Of a stretch of DNA of 64,000 nt, positions 48,771 to 60,653 are shown piece after piece. The stretch's first letter is position 1. Every line of letters begins with the position of its first letter. The DNA is from Rotaria sp. Silwood1 (Eukaryota > Rotifera > Eurotatoria > Philodinida > Philodinidae): positions 1,557,734 to 1,621,733 of the forward strand of contig CAJNOP010000017.1 of the NCBI GenBank assembly GCA_905250075.1, given 5' to 3'. The translations under genes and the position numbers were made by a program. A model generated the notes under the pieces. It was not told the origin of the DNA and ran no database searches. It worked only from the letters and a program-made list of their open reading frames with translations.

Positions 48771-51700
48771 CAAAAAAAAGTAAATAATTCTAATGTATGA
48801 TTACGTACGACCGAATAAACCTCTTAAAAAAAGAATTTATAGATGATGAATAAGGATCTACGACTGTCTGTCTGATTTTATAAATCGAAAGTTGTAGTTA
48901 TAAAAGTAATAATTTCATAGACAAAAATCAATATCATTAGACTAACACAAAATTAAATTTCAATGCTATCAGATAAACATTGCTTTAATATAGTTATCAA
49001 TCAATAGATATTAATATCTAGCTGAATTGTTAGATTGTCTTGTACTAGCGAGGAAATGTTTTCAACTGATCAATTACTCTTGATTTTAGACTCCATGTAT
49101 AAAATAGAGTTCAGTGAGATATAAGAAATCTCAAACAAATAATTCTCTGAAGACTTTTTACCCGGAGTTATGGGCATTTTCCTAGCTTCTTGCATGGTAC
49201 ATACCAACAAATCGAATGACGATATTTGTGTCGGAGATTTTATCCCAAAATAAGTCTATTTGTTGGTAGAATGCACTAAAAATTTCTGCTCAAAAGAATA
49301 TTTCATTCTCGAGATATGAAAGTCCCAAAAACCGCTCATATTTCACGAAAGATACTGTAATTTTCTGATTTTTGAATGTTTCATGCATCGAGAAGAAAAA
49401 TATTCTTTCAAGTTCAAATTTTCCTAACACTCCACTGACAAATAGACCTGCTTGTGAATAAAATCTTATATCAAAACAACGTTACTCAATTTATTAGTCT
49501 ATACTAAGCTAGACGCTAAAACTGTAGTAAGATACCTATGAGACTAGATAGAAGGCGTAAGGACAGTTAATCTTTTAAGATTTTTCATGTTTTACTGGTG
49601 TCCAACGTATGCAAAGAGTCTGAATTCAGAAGCAATTAATCGATTGAAAACGTTTACTTGTACGAAAACAAAAAGAAATGCATTCGTCGACGATTACCAT
49701 TATGAGTTATTAATGAACTGTGATGATTTTTCAGTTGAAAGCGAGGTTTCCTCATTTTTTAAGAAGTAATCACGTACAATATTTTTTCTTCAGAAATAAT
49801 TACAATGAAGATTTTATATAAAATGCATAATAATCATTGTTTTCCTGTTGAATTTCTTTTCTTTTCATAAGATATTGATTTTGTGGGAAACGTCTTCCGC
49901 TAACATATTTAGGGAGAAAAAAGGTGGAAGGGTTTAGCTAGATAAGAATTGCTGAAGATGAGTTTTGTTGAAGTATTGTATAACCTCTCTACAATGAACA
50001 CTTTTCAGACTTTTGAAAAGTATCCGCTATAGAAAGGTTCGGTTTTTTTCTAAAAGCAGAGTTTTTTTTACAAGAAATATATGCGTTTCCGAGGTATTTA
50101 AAGAATATTAATGAATAAGATACTTAATTAATTCTCTTTTCATGCATTTCTCTTCTTAAAACATTAACAGTTGTTAAAATACGGTAAAATTTCCTTGTCA
50201 TGGATACTATTGTGACTTTTTGAAAGTATCTGCCATAGAACCATACGATGATATCTACTGAAATGGAGGCATCTAATACGAATGGTTTTAGTTTATTCTA
50301 AAGAAGCCGGCAAAGTAATATGCTCTGTTACTACTGCTTTTTACAGTATGTTTTCTCATTTTTGTAGGAATACAATCAGCTATAGACAAATATTATTTGC
50401 TTTAAGTAAGTACGGAAATTATTTTGACATTTCCAATGAGATTATTTGATCAACAATATTAGTTTTTCTTTACATTTTCTTGATACTTACCTTTTTCTTA
50501 CGATCAAAATAATTTGTCTATTCATCGACAAGCAGACATGTTGTCTCTGGCAATACGTGGCAAAATATATTTGTGCCTATTTACTGTTTGAATAATACCA
50601 TAAAAAAATTTTTTATAAAGTTCTAATTTTTGTTCTCGTGATTTTTACACAACTAAAAACTGTAAGTCTTCACATCAAAATTCAAAACAGTTCTCAGAAT
50701 TGAAAGTAGTAACATCAGATTATGAAGAAAATATAAACAGCTTTTACACATCTATCTGTATGAATTGAGCTAGAATATCTGCCTAATATTGAACTTAAAA
50801 ATTTGAAGATAATCTGCAACATAGAGATTCATCAATTCCTACATAATAGTTTTCGAAGATGACCTTTTTTAGTATACAGAATTTCATTGCTTTGTCAATT
50901 TTTTATAACAGTTCTACTCAGTTTTGATTGTTCTACCCAACGCTGTTGTCAGATTTCATCGAGTCTAAAAAGTGAGATTTAGAGTTGGTCGAAACTAATG
51001 AGTTCTAACAAAAAAATCTAATAAATTTCAGCCAATCCCGTAGCCCATTTGATAAAACTTTTTAAAGAAATAAAACGATTGCATCAAATTCGGCATTCAC
51101 AATTGAGTACGGCTGACATGAACAACGAGTATGAATTTGCGAGTTCTCAATACTACAAATATGTTACTTTTGAATCGAAGCTCCAGGAATTGGTGAAGTT
51201 TTCTCTTAAAACTCATAAATTTAGACTAATTCTGAATCTCATGTTGTAGATAAATATGAATGTGGATAAGTCTTCTTTTAACTTACATCTTTCGTTCGAT
51301 GATGACATTTTATCCATTACATATTATATATTTATAATTCTTGTTGTCTTATTCTTTCGCTTATGGCAATATAAAATAGATAAGTAGCCTATGTCTCTCT
51401 AGAAGTAGTGAATATGAAATAGGAAGATGTTTGTGCCCGTTTTTGAAAACTGATTCGACCGAAATATTAATTATTTTGATGTCAAAACAATCGTTGGTGA
51501 TATCTGAAAGAGAAAAGAGTTTCGTTCTGAATAACTTGAAAAGTAATTAAGTTTCATCAGAAGAGTTTCCAGAAGCTTAGGAAATGACCTAAAATTTTGT
51601 ATATTATGCAAAATACAAAAAAAACGACGGGCTCAAGCTCGTCAATCAGGAAAAATCTGCAACTTTTGTTGTATTTTTGTAAGTCGAAAAATGCGAAAAC

Positions 51701-52263
51701 AAATCTTACAGCTATGAGAATACATTTTTGATTTGTCGTAGTTTACTTTCAGTTAAAATACATTCAAAATCGATTGAATTTTTATGTTTATTACTTTGTA
51801 TGTATACAGAAGCCTATTTTCAACATGCAAGTGCCTGTACTTTTCTGAACTAGATCCACCATATTATTCGTATTGAATCTAAACGAAAAACATAAGCGAT
51901 TAGACAGATATGGAGACTCATTTGTTACCATATAGACTAAAACTGTTCACATATGCAAACGATCTTTGAACATTCGGCAAGAAAATTTAAGCAATATATT
52001 AAAATTACATTCTAAAACATATAATTTTCTTGAATATATTTTGAAGAATCAAACGAAAATGGAATACAATAATACACGACTGAAATCTAATAGTCTTTCC
52101 TGAATTTCTTCTTTACGCATGTTAGAAAGTGCTTGTAAGAGTTGGCATTCTCATTTTTCGTGTCGGTATCTTCTTGTTTCAACATTTATTTTCAATTTTT
52201 GACATCGATCTGTATTTTGCAACCATATGAGCTATCATTTAAAACATCTGCATTACATCGAGA

Positions 52264-52989
52264 CTATGCAAAACTGTGATCGATTGCATTTTGTAAGAAA
52301 CATTTTAAGTCTAGTATATGTGTTCGATGTACCATGACGACTGTATTAGACAGCTCAATTTTACTTCCAATCCAATCTTGTAAAGGACATATTTTACTGC
52401 ATAAAAGTGCATTATTTTTATCCCGATGTTCAAATTGAAAAACATTACTAACGACTAGATCGACGTCAGCAACTAATACTAGATATACTTGATCTTTTGG
52501 ATGTGCATTAGATTCTTTATTATAAGATCTTGAAAGATGCACAACAAATAACAAAATCTAATTTTTACTTCGATAAACAATTAAAACAGCAAAAGATAAA
52601 AGAAATAAAAATTCTCAGTTTATTGACGAGTACAACTTGTTGCATAAACGCAACGACATTTAACAATGATAGCTCGTATGACGTTGATAGCCAAAGTGAA
52701 TGTAATTACATATATGCGATAATGAATATTAAATTTTCTGTGATTATCACAATGCCAATATATTTTTTTCGTTAGTTTACTGATCTCGAATATATGAGTA
52801 ATCGTATAATATTACATCGGGCTGACCGTTTGTAGTAGCCGTAAACTCGACTGAAGTACACATATTAGAATATTGTTGAGAATCAGCTATTCTGATATCG
52901 AATACTTGTGTTATTTTATTGAGTGAGCATTTTCTGATCACGAAATAGTTGAGTTTCGAGCACCAAAAACTAAGTGTTTTGATCAGCAA
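52264..52989 (-). pseudogene. Possible degenerate receptor-like fragment
   Basis: Three minus-strand stretches read as Cys- and Thr-bearing segments: 52989-52777 (CTSVEFTATTNGQPDVILYD), then a middle stretch near 52730-52610 after CACAG (YVITFTLAINVIRAIIVKCR), then 52554-52264 (NNALLCSKICPLQDWIG). The last resembles loosely the NNCVFTCSV part of the 203-residue modules in the 12978-20795 gene. Each ends in a stop, so it is either a relic or a gene whose junctions I could not place. Confidence 0.22.
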
Positions 52990-54212
52990 AGTTAGAATTA
53001 GCCAGAAATGAAAAAAAAATAGAGAAAAATATTCACGACACTAAATTCAAAACCATGATTTAGCTATACATAGGATGTGGCTCTCTATGCCTCAATACAG
53101 AGAAAACCCAAAATCCGACCCTCATTCTCACTCATCCTCGTCTACATTAACATCCACACTATTACCATCACTTGAACATTTTTTGTTAATTTTCATGCTA
53201 CTATTGAAACTCATTATGACTATTTTGAGCTAAGGAGTTCATTTTAATCATATGTCAGTAGAATAATTGAGTTCGATATATCATAGCATTCTTTTTCTCG
53301 CTGTAATTGGCTCATATCTTGATTAATTTGGTGATCAAAACACATTTTTCCCTATTTTATTTGAAACAGTACTGTTCTCGAAACGAGCGTAGCTTAACAA
53401 TATTAAAACGTTGAAAAGATGATACGTCTTGTAATTGGAATTCGTAGTTTAGTGAATTAGACAATCGCATCGTCAGTAAGAATCTGTCTAAACAATGTTC
53501 TTATGAACGTTAATTTGAACTATTCAACGTGCTTTTTCCATTCCTTTTCTGTGTAGTCATCCTCTTAAGTGAAAATTAGATTTTGTTATTTCCTGTGCAA
53601 AATAAGTCGTGCGCATTTTTCTTATACCTCTTTGAATATATAAACACACTTTACAATCTTTTTCAGCATTGTCTAAAGATGTAATACGATCTTGAAAATC
53701 TTTAGGGATCATTGATTAATTTTCTCTTATATATTAGCCTGATTTCCTTTTTTTTCTTCAATAGTTTGGTTTAAGTAACGAAAAGTTGTAATATATTTAC
53801 ATTTGCAGAAAATCCTTTCAGCAAAGGTTGGAAAAGGGAATCAAACTATGAGAATTCAACTCTACATGCTTTTTGACATAATATATTTAATCGCCACAGA
53901 TATTTCGGTTTATGAAGGATTTTTTCAAACAATTTTAACCAATGGATTCCGAACATTTGTGATGATTTTATAAATCTGAAACGAGTTGATTTTATTCGTT
54001 CTTTTGATTATTTCCACTCATAGATGATTTGTTTTTGTTTTTCATAAATTCAGGACCCAAACATCACTGTATTCTTATTGATATAATACTCACGAAAAAA
54101 ATAAAATAAGTACGATATGAATATGATATAAAGAGAAAATAAAAAGGTATAAATATGAAATTCTGTCTTCTTCTTCTGACATGCAATATTTATGATCCGA
54201 TTCGTGTGCATA

Positions 54213-54218
54213 TTTATT
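54213..54218 (-). terminator. Polyadenylation signal of the FN3-mucin receptor
   Basis: AATAAA on the minus strand, 20 bases after the receptor stop codon. Close spacing of stop and signal suits the compact gene structure. Confidence 0.5.
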
Positions 54219-54237
54219 CAGCCCCCATGTAGACATA

Positions 54238-57163
54238 TTACTCATCAGGATTACTATGTTGGTTTCGTAAAACTACGAAAATTGAGAAAAGAGTAAGACA
54301 AATAGTAGCCAGTAGTAAGAATCCAGCGACGATGAAAGCAATGATAGCTGCCGTGCGCCACCTTGCTAATTCATCCTTTACTTTCAATAATTCACTTTGT
54401 GAACATTCTGACGGAGTAGTTGACGATACTGTCGTTGTTGAGTCCGTTGTAGTTGTTGTTGACATCACTACTGTACCCATTGTAGTTACTGTTGATTCCG
54501 TTGTTGGGCCCATTGTAGTTGCTGTTGATTGCATTGTTGGGCCCACAGTAGTTGCTGTTGATTCCGTTGCTGGGACTATAGTGGTTTCTGTTGACTTCGT
54601 TGTTAGGCTCACTGTAGTTGCTATTGATTCCGTTGCTGGACCCATTGAAGNNNNNNNNNNTGCTGTTGACTTCGTAGAATCAATTGTAATTGCTGTTGAT
54701 TCCGTTGTTGGACCCATTGTAGTTGCTATTGGTTCCGCTGTTTGGCCCATTGTAGTTCCTGCTGACTTCGTTGTTGAATCCATTGTAGCTGCTGTTGGTT
54801 CTGTTGATGGACCCATTGTAGTTGGTGTTGTTGTTGATGATGATATTGTTATTGATGTCATTTCTGATGTCATTATAGTTATTATTGGTGGTTTTGTTGT
54901 CGTTGTTTCAGTTGTTGTTGTTTCAGTTGTCGTTGTTTCAGTTGTCGTTGTTTCAGCTGTCGTTGTTGTTTCTGATGTTGTCGTAGTTGTAGTTGCTGTG
55001 GTTGAATCGACTAAAAAGAAAGAATATTGTTTTTTATACATTATAAAATTACTCGTACTTGGTGCAGTGTCTGTAAATTGTAACACTGCTGGTTCAAAAC
55101 CACTTTTAAAGGTAACAAATGTTACATTATATGGTTTTCCACTTGGAACTTCGCATTTAACATACATGACAGACGTTACTTCATTATATTCATAAGTATA
55201 ATATGTTGATGGACAATAGACATATATTTTTTCAAAACTTTTGTTGGGAGGACTCCATTCGATTATAACTGAACGGATAGCATTAAAATCAGGAGGATAA
55301 AAATGTTTTCTATATTGAGATTTTTGAAGTACTAAAAGAAAACATAAACTTAAAATAAAATTTTATTGTATTTTAACTTACGAGTATTCGCTTGAATACT
55401 TCTTAATCGTTTAATAGTATCATTCATATTAGCTAGAGACATTGTAATAACATAAAGTGTACTTTCTTCAAGTGATTGACATTGATATCTATTTGATCCA
55501 ATATCAATTTGATGAAAAGCATCATCTAAACCACATTGAATTTTATATTCAAATAAATTTGATATTACTGAATTAGTATAATTCCATTGTATCATAATTG
55601 TGTTTTCTGTTTTATTGAAAACATCAAATAATGGTATTTCAGGTATTTGTTCAACTAAAATAAATTTTAAACAAAATCAAAAATCAAAAAACAAAAGAAA
55701 ATTATTTATAAATACCATTAACTTCTACAACAGCTATTCGATCATGAGTATAACCAGGAATAGCTACTCGTGTTTGAACAGAAATAGTACGTATTTCATT
55801 AAATGTTGTTTGTTGACAAGTATATGTTGTATTTCTACTAACTTTTCTCATTGAATTTTCACTTGAATTACATAGAACAATAAATTCAATAGGATCATAT
55901 ATAGAATGATTATCAATCCAGCTAAGCATAATATTATAAAAGTCTTCTTGTATACGAAGATTTGTTACTTCATATGGATATGGGACATTCGATACTAAAA
56001 GAAAAAAATGAATAGCTGTGTAGAATGAATAAAAGTTTTCAAAAACGAAATACTTGGTGTTGTTGTTGAATTCGATAAAGCATAACCAATTGAATCGATA
56101 GTATGATTAAAAATAATTTCATGTTTAAGATTAGGTATAAGACCATACTTGAATGTTGAATTTGGATAAAGGTTAAAATTGGATATGTTTGTTCTTTCAT
56201 AGGTAATAGTTTCATTTTGTTTATCATGAAATATTACATTAAATTTATATATACTAGGAATATTTATTGTTGGTGGTGGGTTTGCTATGACAGTAAGTAA
56301 AAGTGAATTGAGTGAATGTGTAAATGGAATAGGTAAAGGAACTGAAATATAAAGAAAAAAAATCATTATTATTATTATTATTTTTAATTCTTTTGTTTTG
56401 TTCAATCACCCTCTTGGATAATATGAGTAACAGCCGGAGTAAAATCTTTCTTCATAGTTTTCAGTACGAAACTCATCAATGGCATATTTGGTAAAAACGA
56501 ACAATCGACAGTAATTACTGAATCATTGTCTAATGATGTACTAGTGTTGAATATTATGTATGATTTTTCATCAGAACAATGAATAATAACATAATCGAAA
56601 GACCCTATAGGACGTTCAATACCTAAACGAACTCTATCACCGGGTACATCGACATATGCTAAAGTTGGTGGCTGTAATTCTAGAACGACACTTGAAAATA
56701 TAAACAACATAAATCATTCATTTTCATACTTGTAGCATATGTTATGAAACAAGTTTCTAAAGTACCATTATCATGTTCCATCCCAATAAATATTTGACCA
56801 TCTTGTCCATAACCAAGTCCTGTGCAATTATGTACATGCCCATAAATGGATTCTACTAAAGAATTTACTGCACATTGAACTGTTCGATTTAATTTCGTTA
56901 TATCAGTTGACGGAAATATTATTTGTATAGTATCATTTCGTACTTCAACAGTAATATTATAATTATCGCATGGAGCTAAATAGAAAAAAAAACAGATTTG
57001 ATAAATTAATTTTTAAACAATGAAATGAAATAGCTTCTTTTTAGAAGTATAAGTAAAATGATATCTTAAGAAACTTGAATTTACTTGCAACAATATTTGT
57101 GACTTGAAAACTTAATGTTAACAGCAGTAGAATTATAATGTCAGGAATTAACATCTTCGTCAT
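54238..57163 (-). CDS. Type I receptor: six FN3-like domains, mucin-like stalk, short tail
   Basis: Eight in-frame exons (minus order: 57163-57085, 56975-56730, 56679-56410, 56341-56054, 55994-55716, 55654-55382, 55331-55059, 55010-54238) give about 826 residues across a 10-N gap. Exon 1 is a signal peptide. Exons 2-7 are 246-288 bp, all phase 1-1, each encoding one fibronectin-III-like domain with paired cysteines and many N-glycosylation sites. The last exon has a Thr-rich stalk (ETTTT repeats, then 11-residue units such as MGPTTESTATT), a membrane helix at about 790-817 and a 9-residue tail. No kinase, phosphatase or other enzyme domain is present. The final intron (55011-55058) is 48 bases and in frame, so its retention would only add 16 residues. 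Likely a heavily O- and N-glycosylated surface adhesion or recognition protein. The unknown gap length means the stalk length is uncertain. Confidence 0.85.
54479..54824 (-). repeat. 33-bp coding minisatellite in the mucin-like stalk
   Basis: At least five consecutive 33-bp units (54479-54650) continue after the N gap. Each encodes an 11-residue Ser/Thr-rich unit of the MGPTTESTATT type with substitutions between copies. The gap sits inside the array, which suggests that the repeats broke the assembly and that the true copy number may differ. Confidence 0.8.
54651..54660. other. Assembly gap of 10 N within a coding minisatellite
   Basis: Ten N in the stalk-coding exon of the minus-strand receptor. 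The frame is the same on both sides, but the gap length is probably nominal. Confidence 0.97.
54896..54965 (-). repeat. 15-bp coding repeat (ETTTT units)
   Basis: Four to five copies of a 15-bp unit (plus strand TTTCAGTTGTCGTTG-like) encode successive Glu-Thr-Thr-Thr-Thr units at the start of the mucin-like stalk. Units differ mainly at third codon positions. Confidence 0.75.
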
Positions 57164-58210
57164 ACTGAGAACACTTGAAAATAATAATAATCAAGCGCAT
57201 AAAGATCGAGCCGGATATTTATATACGTATATAATTATAAGTATTATATACACATAAGTCATTAAGCATCAAAGAAAAAAAACTGGACTGCTTATTACTA
57301 ATATTGATCTCTTCTCACTTTTCATCTGTCAACATGAATAGGCTTATTTGCATATTGATTTATAAATGAAACCAACTCTTTTCTACATGCAAAAATTTTG
57401 TTTTTATTTTCTTTCGTAAGTCAATATACGTTCGTGTTCTTTTCAGAGGGTTTTTGTGTAGAAAAAAAAGACAAGATTCTTCTTCTACATTAATAATCTG
57501 ATATTTTTTTAAATTGAAAAAGGTCTTGCAAATCAGACAAGAATCCGATAAACACAATATCGGATGACGAAATCATACTTCTCTCTTCTACGACGAATCT
57601 TGAAGTATTTGACAATCAAATCTGATTCTGTTTTTTATTACAAAATAAAACAATATTATAAGTAATTAAGAAATATGCTTATGTTTTACGCTCATAAATC
57701 TGTAATGCATACTATTGTCCGATGTTTTTAAAATGTGTTAGCGTCAACGGATGTTACTCTATGACGCTAACTTATTTCTATTGTATTTGATTTTTTCTTT
57801 CCTGTTCGATATATATTGTCCTCTTGATTATTATAAGGGTATATTATGACCATCTTTTTCTATTGCGCCATTCTTTTCTCTACTGTGTTTTTTAATTTTC
57901 CTTTCTCATGATCTATATATGATCTTGTTTTTTGTCTTTTTCGTTAGTTATATTTAGTTGTTTGTTTTTCTTCGTGAGCATCACATCTTTCTTCTCATGA
58001 TTATCTTCATCTTTATTATTATATTGTTGGTTTGATTATTGTGTTGTTTTATTCATCTCAAAATGAAACTCATTAAACACAATGTTGTATTCAATTGATG
58101 CATATGGTACAGCTGCGAATTAAGGTAGTCAATGTATGTAAGCTCTCTAATTTCTGAGCAGACTAAATAATTAGCTCTACTATTATACATTCCCCAAACG
58201 AGAGGCTTAC
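57164..58210. other. Upstream region of the FN3-mucin receptor
   Basis: Presumed promoter and 5' flank of the minus-strand receptor. It holds a small perfect inverted repeat, GTTAGCGTCA/TGACGCTAAC (57737-57746, 57762-57771). I see no gene. Confidence 0.45.
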
Positions 58211-58779
58211 AAAATGTCAGTCACCAGTTTTTGAATAACTTTTCACCATTGATGGCTATCGAATTTAGGTTTTAGCAATTTCATAGAGCGGCGCGAAGAG
58301 CGTCTATCTATATGAGATTTATTAGGACCAGAGAAGTTTTTTATGATACATATTTAATTGATAAGAGTTTTCGTTAGCAATTTTCATTAGTTTTCATAGA
58401 GATTTAGGCTTAAATTACACCAAAATGTAGTTTGAAGGGTACTGTATCTGTGATAAAATTTTCAGTTCTTTCTGTCATTGTCTCGAATACGATAGTTCGT
58501 TAACATTCTCAGATTTTAACGCAAATTCAACACTCTTCGAGCTACATTTTGGTGTAATTTAAACCTAAGTCTCTATGAAAACTAATGAAAATTGATAACG
58601 AAAACTCTTATCAATTAAATATGTATCATAAAAAACTTATTTGGTTCTAATGAATCTCATACAGATAGATGCCCTCGCCCCCCCCCCCCCCCCCCGCGCC
58701 ACTCTATGGAATAGCTAAAACCTGAATTCAATAGCTATCAATGGTGAAGAGTTATTCTCAAAGTGGTGGCTGGCATTTA
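58211..58779. repeat. Foldback element with a poly-C tract in one arm
   Basis: Left arm (from 58211) and right arm (to 58779) are inverted copies about 260 bp each, centred near 58495. Matching blocks include TGTCAGTCACCAG versus CTGGTGGCTGGCA-type ends, CATAGAG[C/T]GGCGCG and TACACCAAAATGTAG. The right arm contains a run of 18 C at 58678-58695 where the left arm has a short AAGAG stretch. No coding frame and no clear target duplication are seen. Confidence 0.78.
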
Positions 58780-59994
58780 AAAAAAATGCGACAATAGTTC
58801 TAATTTTATTTTCACTATTAGTTTATTGTGTTGAACTTTTCACAAGAATTGCTAATATAAAAGAAATAAACAGAATAACAATACAACGAAAAAGATCGAA
58901 AAAAATGATGAAATTAATACGAAAAAGATAAATCGATGTTCTTGTCGTAATTATTTTCAGATTCTTGTATTTGTTGATAATCCTTCAAGTTTCTTTTTAT
59001 CATGAAGTTCAGACAAAAGTTTTGACTGATCAATCAAAATAAACAAACCAAGTTCAACTCTTTTTGTTATGTGCAGACCTCAAAATGTGTCCATAGCGCA
59101 TGACTTTCTTTCCATAAACAGACACGTTGAGTTATGTGCATAATTAAAGCAACTCATGTGCTACATTTATCAACATCATATAAATAAGAACGTTTGCGGT
59201 GATCAACTAGAACAAAATACCAATAGCTACTCTGTTCAGGATGAAAAAATGTGCCTTGCTGTGGCGAATGTTTGCGTTTACTTACTTATGTAGATTCTCT
59301 TTAGATGTGTGTGTTGCAATTTTTATTCAGAATCGAATGATTTTGAATATAAAACTGAAAAACATGCATAAAATTTAATTAAAACTGGTTTCATGCATGA
59401 CAAACATTTCTTCCATCGTTGTGGCACATGAAGAGATCCAATGATGTATTACTATCGCTGAGTTGCACGATCGTAACGGGCTTATATTGTAGAGCAATAC
59501 AATCTGTATCGTTTTTTTTCATGCAGTATTTCGTTTGTGATCAGCCTTAGACATTCTTGAATATCTCAAAAGACAGCAAGACGTATCCATGCCATATGAC
59601 CTTCTTGCCTAAGATACTCAAGTAATTCATACGCATGAAAAAAGTTTGACTAGGAAAGGATTTGGAAAGAATAGAAGTATGGATATCATATTGTATTCTT
59701 GTTTAGTAAATTGTAGATTAGTTTGTGTATCTTTGAACACCATTGCTTGTTCTTTTGAAATTAATAAACTTAATATTTGAGCATTATCATAATAGCTGAT
59801 GCTTTTCAATTATTTTTATAGATGATGACATAAAAACTGAGTTGCGCTAGCAAATTGAAGAATCTTTATATTACTCCATCGCTCAAACTCTTTCTCTTAA
59901 GTGTAATTACATTCTAAACTTATTCATAAGCATATGAGGAAAAAAAGCTTTGAGAATAAATGTAAAAACAAAAATCATTTCTGATAGTACAGAT
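58780..59994. other. Intergenic region, no gene seen
   Basis: AT-rich sequence between the foldback element and the frameshifted gene relic. The open frame at 59627-59809 looks like chance. Confidence 0.45.
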
Positions 59995-60653
59995 ATGCCG
60001 GTGTCATACTTTATTCTTATGTTGACTTTATTTAATATTGTTTATCCACGTCAAATTCGATGGATATCGAATTTCGTGCTCACCCATAATGCTCCAATCG
60101 GTAACGTCACAACAACGCTGATGTCATTCGAGAATATATCATCATGTAACGCATATATTTGTGCTACACTTCATCGACATATGATTATGTGGCTATCAAT
60201 TGTTATAAAAATAATTATAGCTGTTTATTGTTTTCGTCATCAGTCATAGCCACTGGTATTATTTTATCTAAAAGTAATTCTTTATACTATTTATCAAATG
60301 TAACAGTACCATCTGGTACGGGTTCCACTGAATTAGCTTTGTCATCAACCGTGACCGTATCAACAAGCACAAATTTTATTTTCAATCCATCATCAGACTC
60401 CAGTAGCTATTCCTTATACACAACTATGCTCGTGACTGATATGACACAAATCATAGAAACCACTGCAGTCACAGCAACTTCAATCAACAATATAACTACT
60501 AGCATAGCGCAACCGTGAGCACTAGTACGGACAGTAGCACAAGCAGCACGTCAACGATAACCAGTACCAATCCATTAAGTACTACAACAAGTTGCTATCT
60601 TGATGTTGTTCTCGGATATATCATATGTCTTAATTAGTATAGTCCTTGTATTA
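59995..60653 (+). pseudogene. Frameshifted secreted/membrane Thr-rich protein relic
   Basis: Read in order with three frame changes, this region gives a coherent protein plan. A signal peptide starts at the ATG at 59995 (MPVSYFILMLTLF). A Cys motif follows (SSCNAYICATL). After a shift near 60165-60190 comes VAINCYKNNYSCLLF, then a Ser/Thr-rich stretch. After shifts near 60517 and 60600 come a further Thr/Ser stretch and a terminal hydrophobic helix (SYVLISIVLVLIF). Each piece ends prematurely in its own frame. The Cys-motif plus NCYxNNxxCxLF layout reminds me of secreted proteins common in bdelloid rotifers, an impression I cannot verify here. Introns could not be fitted at the shifts, so decay is more likely than a hidden intact gene; sequencing errors are also possible. 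Confidence 0.5.

Larger units (their letters stand above)
47235..54237. other. Intergenic region with weak exon-like fragments
   Basis: The left end is the 5' flank of SPTLC2. Beyond it I find no identifiable gene. Exon-like stretches with plausible acceptors occur at 48360-48770 (minus), 49587-49769 (plus), 51030-51249 (plus) and 52264-52989 (minus). The first and last are listed separately. The other two show no recognised domain. Confidence 0.4.

Noticed and set aside
54332..55195. 287-codon plus-strand frame rich in Val and Asp
   Set aside because: It is the antisense shadow of the Thr-rich stalk exon of the minus-strand receptor.
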